Of a stretch of DNA of 64,000 bases, positions 1-6,780 are shown piece by piece; position 1 is the first letter of the stretch; every line of letters begins with the position of its first letter. A program made the position numbers and the translations under genes. The stretch is from Rathayibacter caricis DSM 15933 (GTDB lineage Bacteria > Actinomycetota > Actinomycetes > Actinomycetales > Microbacteriaceae): assembly GCF_003044275.1 (NCBI RefSeq), contig NZ_PZPL01000001.1:2790001-2854000 (forward strand), written 5' to 3'. The notes under the pieces are model-generated. The model worked only from the letters and a program-made list of their open reading frames with translations, was not told the origin of the DNA and did not search any database.

Positions 1-166
1 GGTGCAGCTCCTTGGAGCGCTTCAGGAGGCTGAGCACGACGTCGCGTCCGCGACCCGCACCCCGCTCCTGCACGAGCGCGTCCAGCGACTCGTTCCACTC
101 CGACGTTTCCTCGGGGTCCGAGTCCACGTGACCGACGGAATACGGGTCCTGATCGTTAACAGTCAC
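1..166 (-). CDS. aceE: Pyruvate dehydrogenase E1 component, N-terminus only (cut by window edge)
   Basis: Reading the minus strand from GTG at 166 gives 55 codons beginning MTVNDQDPYSVGHVDSD and continuing in frame to the window edge. This acidic N-terminal segment ending in a LLKRSKELH-type helix is what I recognise as the start of the homodimeric, thiamine-diphosphate-dependent E1 subunit (AceE) of actinobacterial pyruvate dehydrogenase, which decarboxylates pyruvate for acetyl-CoA formation. A purine-rich stretch (GAGAGAGGTCGAGG) precedes the GTG. The catalytic domains lie outside the window, so the call rests on the N-terminus and on the divergent AhpE gene, a neighbour I expect for aceE in actinobacteria. 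Confidence 0.8.
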   Translation of the reverse strand, partial: MTVNDQDPYSVGHVDSDPEETSEWNESLDALVQERGAGRGRDVVLSLLKRSKELH

Positions 167-406
167 CCTCGACCTCTCTCTGGGGGCAGATCGTGCCCGA
201 GACATCATTCTCATGAAGCGGTGCGGATCCACGCGCGGGTGCTACGGATGACGAGCTGCGCGCAGGCACCTGGGCAAGCCTAGCGATTCCCGCCTACTGT
301 GGCGATCCACGACGGAAGCGTTCAGCGGTCTGTGGGGTTCCACCATCCGGAGGGCCCTCCGCGGCCATCGGGGAGCCGGCTCCGATCGCCGGTTCGCCGA
401 TCCCCC

Positions 407-435
407 TTGGTGGGGGCGCGAAGCGGGTCTAGCAT
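407..435 (+). promoter_or_regulatory. Putative promoter of the peroxiredoxin gene in the 319-nt aceE/ahpE intergenic region
   Basis: TTGGTG at 407-412 and TAGCAT at 430-435 are separated by 17 nt, a housekeeping sigma-type arrangement, and lie about 50 nt before the peroxiredoxin ATG. The rest of 167-485 separates two divergent genes and presumably also holds the aceE promoter on the minus strand. I see no RNA gene or strong hairpin in it. Confidence 0.45.
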
Positions 436-485
436 TGCCCCTCGTGCTCGCGCGAATCTCGTGCGCACGGAAGGACATCGGACCG

Positions 486-959
486 ATGGCTCTCGAGAAG
501 CTGACGCTCGCTCCCGACTTCGAACTCGCCAACCAGTACGGCGAGCGGATCCAGCTCGGCGACTTCCACGGGCGGCGCAACGTCGCCCTCGTCTTCTTCC
601 CCCTCGCCTTCTCGGGCACCTGCACGGGGGAGTTCTGCGCTCTGCGCGAGAACCTGTCGCTCTTCGAGCACGCGGACGTCGAGGTGATCGGCATCTCCGT
701 CGACTCCAAGCACACGCTGCGCGCCTGGGGCGAGAAGCAGGGCTACGACTTCACGCTCCTCTCGGACTTCTGGCCGCACGGCGACGTGGCGAAGCAGTAC
801 GGCGTCTTCGTCGAGAGCAAGGGCTACGCGACGCGCGCGACCTTCCTCATCGACCGGGAGGGCGTCATCCGCGACACCTTCATCACCGAGCCCGGGGAGG
901 CGCGCTCGATCGACGCGTACCGCGCCGCGATCGAGGCGCTCCAGCCGGCGCACGCCTGA
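486..959 (+). CDS. ahpE: Peroxiredoxin, AhpE type
   Basis: 157-residue thiol peroxidase of the AhpC/TSA fold that reduces hydroperoxides in the cytosol. The sequence PLAFSGTCTGEFC places the peroxidatic cysteine at Cys46 in the usual P-x-x-x-(T/S)-x-x-C setting, and a second cysteine sits five residues later at 51, matching the spacing of AhpE from actinobacteria. The later ATRATFLIDREG strand-turn is also typical. ATG 486 is preferred over an in-frame start 51 nt upstream because the peroxiredoxin fold begins directly at MALEKLTLAPDF and GGAAGGAC lies upstream. It is transcribed divergently from aceE. Confidence 0.85.
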   Translation: MALEKLTLAPDFELANQYGERIQLGDFHGRRNVALVFFPLAFSGTCTGEFCALRENLSLFEHADVEVIGISVDSKHTLRAWGEKQGYDFTLLSDFWPHGDVAKQYGVFVESKGYATRATFLIDREGVIRDTFITEPGEARSIDAYRAAIEALQPAHA

Positions 960-966
960 CGCTCCT

Positions 967-1027
967 CGCGAGATGCCGCTTCGGTACGGCTCCTGCGGCG
1001 TGTCGCGTACCGGAGTGGCATCTCGCG
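967..1027. repeat. Dispersed inverted repeat, copy A (possible bidirectional terminator)
   Basis: A 22-nt left arm beginning CGCGAGATGCCGC (967-988) pairs with the right arm at 1006-1027 with two mismatches. It lies between the convergent ahpE and membrane-protein genes. The same arm sequence occurs at 16482-16542 and 47736-47796, so this is a repeat family and not a one-off terminator. No T-tract follows. Confidence 0.7.
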
Positions 1028-1057
1028 GAGACGCAGCCCGAGTGATCGGGTACCGGG

Positions 1058-1753
1058 TCAGTTCAGGATGTTGACCGCGCGGGCGATGACCAGCGCGAGC
1101 AGGACGAATCCGGTGACGCCCTCGACGGCCATCAGGAGCTTCGCCCGGCTCGAGAGCGGCATGGTGTCGGTCGGGCTGAACGCCATGGTGTTCGTCGTCG
1201 AGACGTAGAGGTAGTCGACGAAGCCGGGCCGCCAGTCGGCCCGCTCGGAGGAGGTCGCCGAGACCTCCTGCACCGTGTCGCGATAGCCGTCCTGCGGGAA
1301 CGCGAAGTCGGCGGTGGGCAGCCCGCTCCGCGGGAGGGTTCCGCGGGCGACGGGGCCGCCGCGGTCGAGCTCCCAGTAGAGCAGCGCGTAGGCGACCACG
1401 TTCGTCACCCAGACCTGCAGAGCGGTGAGCAGCAGGAGCGGCCCGTCCGTCGATCCGTCGACCAGCGCCAGGACCAGGGCGACGACGTTCACCTGGTTGG
1501 CGACGGCGAGGACGACGGCCAGCGAGATCGAGACGACGCGCGACCACTTCGTCTCGGTGTCGAGGCGGCGCGGGTTGACGACGAACAGCGGGACGAGGAG
1601 GACGAGGGTGAGCGCCGCCGCGGCCAGCCTGACCGCCGACGTGCGGTCGTCGTGCCCCACGACGTTGAGGGCGACGGCGACGAGGATGGCGGCGGAGGCG
1701 GGCCAGCGGCTCTCGGCGCGCCGCCTCGCCCGGTCACCGGGTGCGTCGGTCAT
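1058..1753 (-). CDS. Ion-channel-like integral membrane protein
   Basis: 231 residues with hydrophobic segments near 20-33, 42-60, 74-98 and 106-127, and a last one near 206-228. Between the last two segments is YVSTTNTMAFSPTDTMPLS (about 182-200), which resembles the pore loop and following helix entry of two-TM potassium channels (T-x-T-x-x-F-x-P-x-D) but lacks a classical GYG filter. Such proteins are usually annotated as ion-channel or DUF1345-like. The transported ion cannot be read from the sequence. ATG at 1753 starts the only sensible N-terminus, a short charged cytosolic segment. It converges on ahpE across inverted repeat A. Confidence 0.6.
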   Translation of the reverse strand: MTDAPGDRARRRAESRWPASAAILVAVALNVVGHDDRTSAVRLAAAALTLVLLVPLFVVNPRRLDTETKWSRVVSISLAVVLAVANQVNVVALVLALVDGSTDGPLLLLTALQVWVTNVVAYALLYWELDRGGPVARGTLPRSGLPTADFAFPQDGYRDTVQEVSATSSERADWRPGFVDYLYVSTTNTMAFSPTDTMPLSSRAKLLMAVEGVTGFVLLALVIARAVNILN

Positions 1754-1841
1754 GTGCCGAGGCTAGCGGCGCCCGACGGCCGGGGACGCGGGAGAGGGTG
1801 TCGTACGATGGGGACGCTCGTCGGCGGCCAGGCCGCGACGG

Positions 1842-1914
1842 GGGCCTTTAGCTCAGTTGGTAGAGCGCCACGTTTACACCGTGGATGTCATCGGTTCGAG
1901 CCCGGTAGGGCCCA
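1842..1914 (+). tRNA. tRNA-Val (anticodon UAC)
   Basis: A 73-nt cloverleaf: acceptor arm GGGCCTT/AGGGCCC with one G-T pair, D arm GCTC...GAGC, anticodon stem CCACG/CGTGG enclosing TTTACAC (anticodon TAC), T arm ATCGG-TTCGAGC-CCGGT and discriminator A. The 3' CCA is not encoded. TACGAT at 1804-1809 could be its -10 box. No integrase or repeat of its 3' end is seen next to it. Confidence 0.95.
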
Positions 1915-1952
1915 CTCCGGATCGCGCTCGGCGGGCCGCGCGGATCCGTTCC

Positions 1953-2297
1953 TCAGCGCGTCTGGCGGCGCTTGTAGGGCTTGGGCTGGCCCTTGACGAT
2001 CGGGGCGCGGCCGGTCCCCTTCGAGGCCTTCGCCTTGCCGCCGGCGGGGGGAGCCGCCTCGGGCTCGTCGCCCAGGGCCGCGAGCTCCGCTCGGGCGGAG
2101 GCGAGCCGTTCGCGGCCGGCCGCGGTGAGCACCGTGCGGGACGCGCCGGGCTCGAAGAGCGGACGCCCGAGGTCGAACTCGACGGCGGCGACGGAGGAGT
2201 CGAGCTTCTTCCGCGAGATGCCGAGCTTCTCGGCGGCGCGCACGAAGTGCAGCTCCTCGGCGACCGCAACGAAGTGGCGCAGCTGGCTGATCTTCAT
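1953..2297 (-). CDS. Short LysR-type HTH protein with basic tail, no effector domain
   Basis: 114 residues. Residues 1-61 (MKISQLRHFVAVAEELHF... through the FEPGASR wing) are a canonical LysR winged helix-turn-helix domain. The effector-binding domain expected from about residue 90 on is absent; instead the protein ends in a Lys/Arg/Pro-rich tail (GKAKASKGTGRAP...PKPYKRRQTR). It may bind DNA without sensing a ligand, perhaps in a nucleoid-like manner. The ORF is intact with no frameshift scar, so it is not an obvious pseudogene. GAAGGG upstream of ATG 2297 can serve as ribosome binding site. Confidence 0.65.
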   Translation of the reverse strand: MKISQLRHFVAVAEELHFVRAAEKLGISRKKLDSSVAAVEFDLGRPLFEPGASRTVLTAAGRERLASARAELAALGDEPEAAPPAGGKAKASKGTGRAPIVKGQPKPYKRRQTR

Positions 2298-2401
2298 CCG
2301 GAACCCTTCGCGGCCGCAGGCACGGCCCCCTGAACCCTACGCGGTCGGGAAGGAATCGCCAGCCCGTCGATCGTCGCCGATCCCTCCGCTCCGTGTTGCG
2401 T

Positions 2402-2413
2402 GAGAGCGCTCTC
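2402..2413. promoter_or_regulatory. Perfect 12-bp palindrome in a promoter (operator candidate)
   Basis: GAGAGCGCTCTC is its own reverse complement and lies between TTGCGT (2396-2401) and TATAGC (2417-2422), upstream of the reductase gene starting at 2469. The central CG and the arm sequence resemble LacI-family operators such as actinobacterial CebR sites. No LacI-type regulator is encoded nearby. Confidence 0.5.
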
Positions 2414-2468
2414 GCGTATAGCCTGCGCTCGTGGGCGGAACCCGAACTCGCCCGCGGAGGAGGCCGAC

Positions 2469-3029
2469 GTGGGCGCGCTCGTCTACAGCGGGATCGCCTC
2501 GGTCGACGGGTACACCCAGGACGAGGCCGGCGGCTTCACCTGGGCGGAGCCGCGGCCCGAGGTGCACCGCTTCGTCAACGAGACCGAGGCGGAGGTGCGC
2601 ACCTATCTCTACGGCCGGCGGATGTACGAGACCATGAGCCCCTGGGGGCCGGGATTCGCTCTCGCCGAGCAGTTCGCCTTCATCCGCGATTTCCAGGAGA
2701 TGTGGCGGTCGGCGGACAAGATCGTGTACTCGCGGACACTGGACGACGTCCGGACCGAGCGCACCCGGCTCGAGCGGCGCTTCGACCCCGAGGCGGTGCG
2801 CGAGCAGGTGGACGCGCTCGACCACGACGCCTCGATCGGAGGGGCCGACCTCGCCGCTCAGGCTCTGCGCGCCGGCATTGTGGACGAGATCCGCTGGTAC
2901 GTGGTGCCCGTCGTGGTCGGAGGCGGGACGCAGTTCCTGCCGTCCGGGTTCCGCACGGCGCTCGAGCTGCGCGAGCAGCGGCGCTTCAGCGACGGGACGC
3001 TCTTCCTCCGCTACGGCGTCGTGCGCTGA
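2469..3029 (+). CDS. Dihydrofolate reductase / RibD C-terminal-like protein
   Basis: 186 residues of the RibD_C/DHFR-like fold, a NADPH-binding family that includes pterin and pyrimidine reductases. The N-terminus ALVYSGIASVDGYTQD, the segment TYLYGRRMYETM, the KIVYSRTL strand and DASIGGADLAAQALRAGIVDE followed by PVVVGGGTQFLP are hallmarks of the small stand-alone reductases annotated as dihydrofolate reductase family protein. The true substrate is unknown. GTG 2469 is chosen because GCGGAGGAGG lies 6-8 nt upstream; an ATG-type start at 2400 would add 23 untypical residues and run through the operator palindrome. Confidence 0.75.
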   Translation: MGALVYSGIASVDGYTQDEAGGFTWAEPRPEVHRFVNETEAEVRTYLYGRRMYETMSPWGPGFALAEQFAFIRDFQEMWRSADKIVYSRTLDDVRTERTRLERRFDPEAVREQVDALDHDASIGGADLAAQALRAGIVDEIRWYVVPVVVGGGTQFLPSGFRTALELREQRRFSDGTLFLRYGVVR

Positions 3030-3036
3030 GGACGCG

Positions 3037-3891
3037 TCAGGCGCCGACGAGCTCGGCGATCCTGCTCGCGATCCGGGAGCCCTGGGCGCGACCGGCTTCT
3101 GCCGAGGCGGCGCGCACCGCGGGGTCGAGCGAGTTGGGTCCGAAGGCCCGGATCGACGTCTCGTCGGCGTAGACGACCTCGACCCGCGAGGACGCGAGGG
3201 CGTCCAGCTCGGCCGTGGGCAGGGTGCCCGCTCCGGGTGCGCCGATGCCGGGCAGCGGAGTGACGACGAGGACCCAGTCGGCTCCGGCGGCCAGGTCGGC
3301 GTTGCTCCCCGAGCGCACGCCCCCGTCCATGTAGCGCACGCCGTCGATCGTGACCGGCGGCCAGACGCCCGGAACGGCGCAGCTCGCGGCGATGGCGTCG
3401 ACGAGCGGGACGCCGCTCGTCCGGTCGAAGACGACGAGGGCGCCGGTGGCGGTGTCGACCGCAGTGATCAGGAGGCGCCGATCGGGCCAGTCCGCGTCGG
3501 CGACGCGAGCGGCGATGACGTCCCGGCGCGACTCCTCCGACAGGGTCGACGTCGACAGGGCGAGTACGCCGATGCGACGACGGGCGTCCTCGGGCGAGGT
3601 CGCGCCCTCGATCGCGGCGGCGAAGCTCGCCTGCAGGGCCTCGGAGTCGATGACGGCGCCGATCTCGGCCGACTCCTCGCGCAGCTGCGAGGCGTAGGCC
3701 TCGCCGAGGCCGACGGAGGTGCTCAGCTGGGCCGCGACGGCGGACCCCGCGGACGTGCCGAGGAACGTGGTCGAGGGGTCGAGCAGGAGGCGGGCGGCCT
3801 CGGGGGACGCGTCGGCGATGCCGCGCACGACGCCGAGCTCCCAGGCGATACCGGCCAGTCCGCCTCCGGCGAGGACGAGGGCACCAGGCAT
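3037..3891 (-). CDS. Patatin-like phospholipase
   Basis: 284-residue patatin/RssA-type serine lipase or acyl hydrolase. The oxyanion loop GGGLAG is at 9-14, the nucleophile elbow GTSAG at 45-49 (Ser47), and the aspartate of the Ser-Asp dyad is in YMDGG (Asp189). The region SCAVPGVWPPV before the Asp motif is also typical. No signal peptide is present, so it should act in the cytosol, probably on lipid acyl esters. ATG 3891 follows GGAAGGAAC at good distance. It lies downstream of the anti-sigma-like ATPase on the same strand, with a gap of about 100 nt. Confidence 0.8.
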   Translation of the reverse strand: MPGALVLAGGGLAGIAWELGVVRGIADASPEAARLLLDPSTTFLGTSAGSAVAAQLSTSVGLGEAYASQLREESAEIGAVIDSEALQASFAAAIEGATSPEDARRRIGVLALSTSTLSEESRRDVIAARVADADWPDRRLLITAVDTATGALVVFDRTSGVPLVDAIAASCAVPGVWPPVTIDGVRYMDGGVRSGSNADLAAGADWVLVVTPLPGIGAPGAGTLPTAELDALASSRVEVVYADETSIRAFGPNSLDPAVRAASAEAGRAQGSRIASRIAELVGA

Positions 3892-3995
3892 GGACGAGTT
3901 CCTTCCGAAGGGGGTCCGCGCCTGTGGTCCGGACGCGGTTCCTCCCACGCTGGCACACGGTCCTGGGCGTCGGCTCCCGCGTCCGGGGGGAGCGC

Positions 3996-4409
3996 TCAGG
4001 AGCGCTTGCGCTCGCGCACGATCGTCCAGACGTTCTGCCCGTCGACGCGGCGGTGCTCGAAGCTGGTCACGAGGGCCTGGATGAAGGGGATGCCGCGGCC
4101 GGCCTCCTCCCACTCGTCGGGCATGTCGCGGCGCTCGGCCACGTCGATGTCGGCGGCCTCGCCCGAGTCGCTCAGAACGGCGCGCATCTCGAGGTCGTCG
4201 ACGCGGATCTCGACGCGGCAGACGACGGGCCGGGAGGAGCGCGCGTGCTGGACGATGTTGGACGTCACCTCGACGAGGGCCGTGGTGAAGGACATGCGGT
4301 CCCACGACCCCAGTCCCGGGCTCTCGGCCCAGAGCTCCTCGAGCGCCTCGTGGATCGCAGTCATGCCGTCGTCCGGGGGCATGTGCAGGACGAAGGAGCG
4401 CTCAGGCAC
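3996..4409 (-). CDS. RsbW-like HATPase (anti-sigma/serine kinase family)
   Basis: 137 residues from the proposed GTG at 4409 (the frame stays open to 4598). It contains a GHKL ATPase fold: N-box EVTSNIVQHA, G1-type DSGEAADID and G2-type GRGIPFIQALV, followed by FEHRRVDGQNVWTIVRE. RsbW/SpoIIAB relatives bind sigma factors or phosphorylate anti-anti-sigma proteins; no partner gene is adjacent. The start is uncertain: no ATG with a ribosome site is in this frame upstream, but a 21-codon reading frame with a perfect AGGAGG ends with its TGA inside this GTG codon context (GTGCCTGA), suggesting translational coupling. A longer N-terminus remains possible. Confidence 0.65.
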   Translation of the reverse strand: MPERSFVLHMPPDDGMTAIHEALEELWAESPGLGSWDRMSFTTALVEVTSNIVQHARSSRPVVCRVEIRVDDLEMRAVLSDSGEAADIDVAERRDMPDEWEEAGRGIPFIQALVTSFEHRRVDGQNVWTIVRERKRS

Positions 4410-4467
4410 GGCGCGCACCGCCGGCACCGCGGACGGCGTCCGCTCCGATGCGGGTGCGATGCTGCAT
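4402..4467 (-). CDS. Coupled upstream mini-ORF (21 codons)
   Basis: ATG 4467 is preceded by AGGAGGA (4471-4477) at 4-nt spacing and opens 21 codons rich in Arg, Ala and Gly (MQHRTRIGADAVRG...) ending at TGA 4402-4404. The stop lies two nt downstream of the proposed GTG of the RsbW-like gene, the geometry used for termination-reinitiation. I cannot tell whether the peptide has a function or is only a leader, or whether a frameshift in the sequence should join it to the downstream frame. Confidence 0.45.
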   Translation of the reverse strand: MQHRTRIGADAVRGAGGARRA

Positions 4468-4647
4468 GAGTCCTCCTGCGAGCGCGCGCGCCCTGCGGCC
4501 CGAGCGGCGGATCCGCGGGGGCGGTCCTGGACGGGCGGTCGTGCGACTCCGGTTCCGGCGCTCGTCGCCCGGGAAGTCGATCCGGGACGACGGTACAAGC
4601 AAACGGCCCGATCGGGCGACGGCGGGCCGCGCGGGAGACACCACGGC

Positions 4648-5634
4648 TCAGCCGCGGGAGGCGGCGATCGCGTCGGCGGCCAGGCGGGCGGAGGTCTCGC
4701 GGTCGCGGAGCCAGAGGGGCACCGAGCGTGTCCGCAGACCGGCGGCCTCGAGCGCGGGGACGGCCGCGGCGTCCTCCTCGCCGACCAGCCACGCGTCGAG
4801 CAGCCCGCCCGTGGAGCGGGAGCCGTAGTGCAGGCCGACCGCCTCGGCCGAGGTCTCGACGCCGATCGCGGCGAGGCACGCGTCGGCCATCCCGCGCACG
4901 ACGGCTCCGCCGATCACAGGGGAGACTCCGACGACCGGCGCCGACGTCGTGCGCAGGGCGTCGGCGATGCCCGGCACGCCGAGGATCGTGCCGATCGACA
5001 CGACGGGGTTCGACGGTGCCACGAGCACCGCATCCGTGTCGGCGATCGCCTCGAGGACGCCGGGAGCGGGACGCGCGGTCGCGACCCCCTTCTGCACGAA
5101 GCGGCGGGCGGGCACGGAGGCGCGCAGCCGCACCCACCACTCCTCGAAGTGCAGCAGCCGCACGCCCTCACCGGGGATCTCGACCTCGACGTGCGTCTCG
5201 ACGTCGTCGTCGGACATGGGGAGCAGGCGGACGCCGAGCGGCCAGCGCGCCGTGATCCGCTCGGTCGCCTCCGACAGGGTGAGACCGTCGCGCAGCATCG
5301 AGGTGCGGGCGATGTGCGTGCCGAGGTCGAGGTCTCCGAGGGTGAACCAGGGCCAGCCGACGCCGAACGCGGTGAGCTCGGCCGAGACCCGCTCCGACTC
5401 GCCGGCCCGGCCCCAGCCGCGCTCGGTGTCGTTCACTCCGCCCAGGGCGTAGGTGAGGGAGTCGAGATCGGGGCAGACCTTGAGGCCGGTGAGCCACATG
5501 TCGTCGCCCGTGTTCGCGACCACCGTGATCTCGGACGGGCCGCCGCCCGCGGCCTCGAGGTCGCGGAGGTGCTCCCGCACGGCCGAGGTGAAGCGGGCTC
5601 CTCCGACGCCGCCGGCGAGGATCGTGATGCGCAT
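4648..5634 (-). CDS. cofD: 2-phospho-L-lactate transferase (F420 biosynthesis)
   Basis: 328 residues. CofD transfers the 2-phospholactyl (or phosphoenolpyruvyl) group from its guanylyl-activated form to the deazaflavin Fo to make F420-0. Recognised from MRITILAGGVGGARF, VVANTGDDMWLTGLKVCPDLDSL, TDAVLVAPSNPVVSIGTILGV and the length. The start is ATG 5634, with TACCGT (reverse complement of 5641-5646) six nt upstream, implying a leaderless mRNA. It is divergent from the hydantoin operon, which contains an F420-type oxidoreductase; a second such enzyme is at 51849. Confidence 0.9.
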   Translation of the reverse strand: MRITILAGGVGGARFTSAVREHLRDLEAAGGGPSEITVVANTGDDMWLTGLKVCPDLDSLTYALGGVNDTERGWGRAGESERVSAELTAFGVGWPWFTLGDLDLGTHIARTSMLRDGLTLSEATERITARWPLGVRLLPMSDDDVETHVEVEIPGEGVRLLHFEEWWVRLRASVPARRFVQKGVATARPAPGVLEAIADTDAVLVAPSNPVVSIGTILGVPGIADALRTTSAPVVGVSPVIGGAVVRGMADACLAAIGVETSAEAVGLHYGSRSTGGLLDAWLVGEEDAAAVPALEAAGLRTRSVPLWLRDRETSARLAADAIAASRG

Positions 5635-5640
5635 CCGCCC

Positions 5641-5646
5641 ACGGTA
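5641..5646 (-). promoter_or_regulatory. -10 box of cofD (leaderless type)
   Basis: TACCGT on the minus strand ends 6 nt before the cofD ATG, so transcription would begin at or next to the start codon. No Shine-Dalgarno sequence is present. Confidence 0.45.
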
Positions 5647-5710
5647 CCGCCCCCGTCGAGCGGCGACGGAATCGGTGGAGCCGACTCCTTAATCCCACGG
5701 ATTCCCACTC

Positions 5711-5726
5711 GAAACACGCGGGAAAC
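5711..5726 (+). promoter_or_regulatory. GlnR-like box before the hydantoin/pyrimidine operon
   Basis: GAAAC-ACGCGG-GAAAC: two identical pentamers 11 bp apart. GACGAT at 5737-5742 fits a -10 box exactly 10 nt after the second pentamer. Similar sites occur at 19293, 28907, 31497 and 37030. Positions 5743-5906 would then be an untranslated leader of about 160 nt in which I see no known riboswitch. Confidence 0.55.
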
Positions 5727-5906
5727 GTCGGAGGACGACGATGAACCCCTGTCCACGGAGTCGGGCGGGTCGTTGCCTTCGGGCGCTCGGCCCACCACAG
5801 TGGGACCACGGTCCCCCGACTCCGCATCCGCACGGTGCCGAGGCACCCGAGGAGTTCCGCCGTCGAAGCCCCGCTGGCGGATGGCCCCACTGTCATGGAG
5901 GTACCG

Positions 5907-6755
5907 ATGACCATCGTCCGCGCAGCGATCACGCAGACCACCTGGACCGGCGACAAGGAGTCGATGCTCGACAAGCACGAGCAGATGGCCCGGGACGCCG
6001 CCGCCGACGGGGCGCAGATCGTCTGCTTCCAGGAGCTGTTCTACGGTCCGTACTTCGGCATCACGCAGGACAAGAAGTACTACCGCTACGCGGAGCCGGC
6101 CGACGGGCCGATCGTGCAGCGCTTCGCGGCACTGGCGAAGGAGCTCGGGGTGGTGATGATCCTCCCGATCTACGAGGAGGAGCAGACCGGCGTCTACTAC
6201 AACACCGCGGTGGTGGTCGACGCCGACGGCACGATCCTCGGGAAGTACCGCAAGCACCACATCCCGCACCTGGACCGGTTCTGGGAGAAGTTCTACTTCC
6301 GCCCGGGCAACCTCGGCTACCCGGTGTTCGACACCGCCGTCGGCAAGGTGGGCGTGCACATCTGCTACGACCGGCACTTCCCGGAGGGCTGGCGGGAGCT
6401 GGGTCTGAACGGTGCGCACATGGTCTTCAATCCCAACGCGACCAAGCCGGGGCTCTCCAACCGCCTGTGGGAGGTCGAGGGACCCGCTGCCGCCGTGGCG
6501 AACGGGTACTTCGTGCTGCAGCCCAACCGGGTGGGCCGCGAGGACAACGAGTACGGCGACCTCGCCGTCGACTTCTACGGCACGAGCCAGGTCATCGATC
6601 CGCGCGGCGAGTTCGTCGGCGAGCGCGGCTCCGGGGAGAGCGAGGAGATCCTCCTCCGGGACCTCGATCTCGACATGGTGCAGCAGATGCGCGACGACTG
6701 GCAGTTCTACCGCGACCGCCGGCCGGAGTCGTACACCAGCATCCCCAAGCCGTGA
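5907..6755 (+). CDS. Carbon-nitrogen hydrolase, beta-ureidopropionase type
   Basis: 282-residue nitrilase-superfamily amidohydrolase. The catalytic triad is Glu43 (CFQELFYGPYFG), Lys116 (KYRKHHIPH) and Cys153 (VHICYDRHFPE). Closest families are N-carbamoyl-beta-alanine amidohydrolase and N-carbamoyl-amino-acid hydrolase, which release CO2 and ammonia from carbamoylated amino acids. This suits its place directly before a dihydropyrimidinase, whose ring-opened product it would hydrolyse. ATG 5907 is chosen because GGAGG lies 5 nt upstream; that GGAGG overlaps another in-frame ATG at 5895. First gene of a seven-gene operon. Confidence 0.85.
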   Translation: MTIVRAAITQTTWTGDKESMLDKHEQMARDAAADGAQIVCFQELFYGPYFGITQDKKYYRYAEPADGPIVQRFAALAKELGVVMILPIYEEEQTGVYYNTAVVVDADGTILGKYRKHHIPHLDRFWEKFYFRPGNLGYPVFDTAVGKVGVHICYDRHFPEGWRELGLNGAHMVFNPNATKPGLSNRLWEVEGPAAAVANGYFVLQPNRVGREDNEYGDLAVDFYGTSQVIDPRGEFVGERGSGESEEILLRDLDLDMVQQMRDDWQFYRDRRPESYTSIPKP

Positions 6756-6780
6756 CCGCGCGAACCATCCAGGAGCGACG

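Noticed and set aside
429..1547. A 372-codon minus-strand frame opposite the peroxiredoxin
   Set aside because: It is antisense to a convincing AhpE and out of frame with the channel-like gene; it also crosses inverted repeat A.
1842..2297. tRNA-Val as attachment site of an integrated element
   Set aside because: No integrase, no second copy of the tRNA 3' end, and the neighbours look like ordinary chromosomal genes.
3037..4477. Phage-defence system (patatin plus ATPase)
   Set aside because: The patatin is a stand-alone RssA-like lipase and the ATPase an RsbW-like protein; no cyclic-nucleotide synthase or other defence partner is near.
2878..5910. A 1010-codon plus-strand frame across patatin, ATPase and cofD genes
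   Set aside because: No domain is visible, and the three minus-strand genes it covers have clear motifs.
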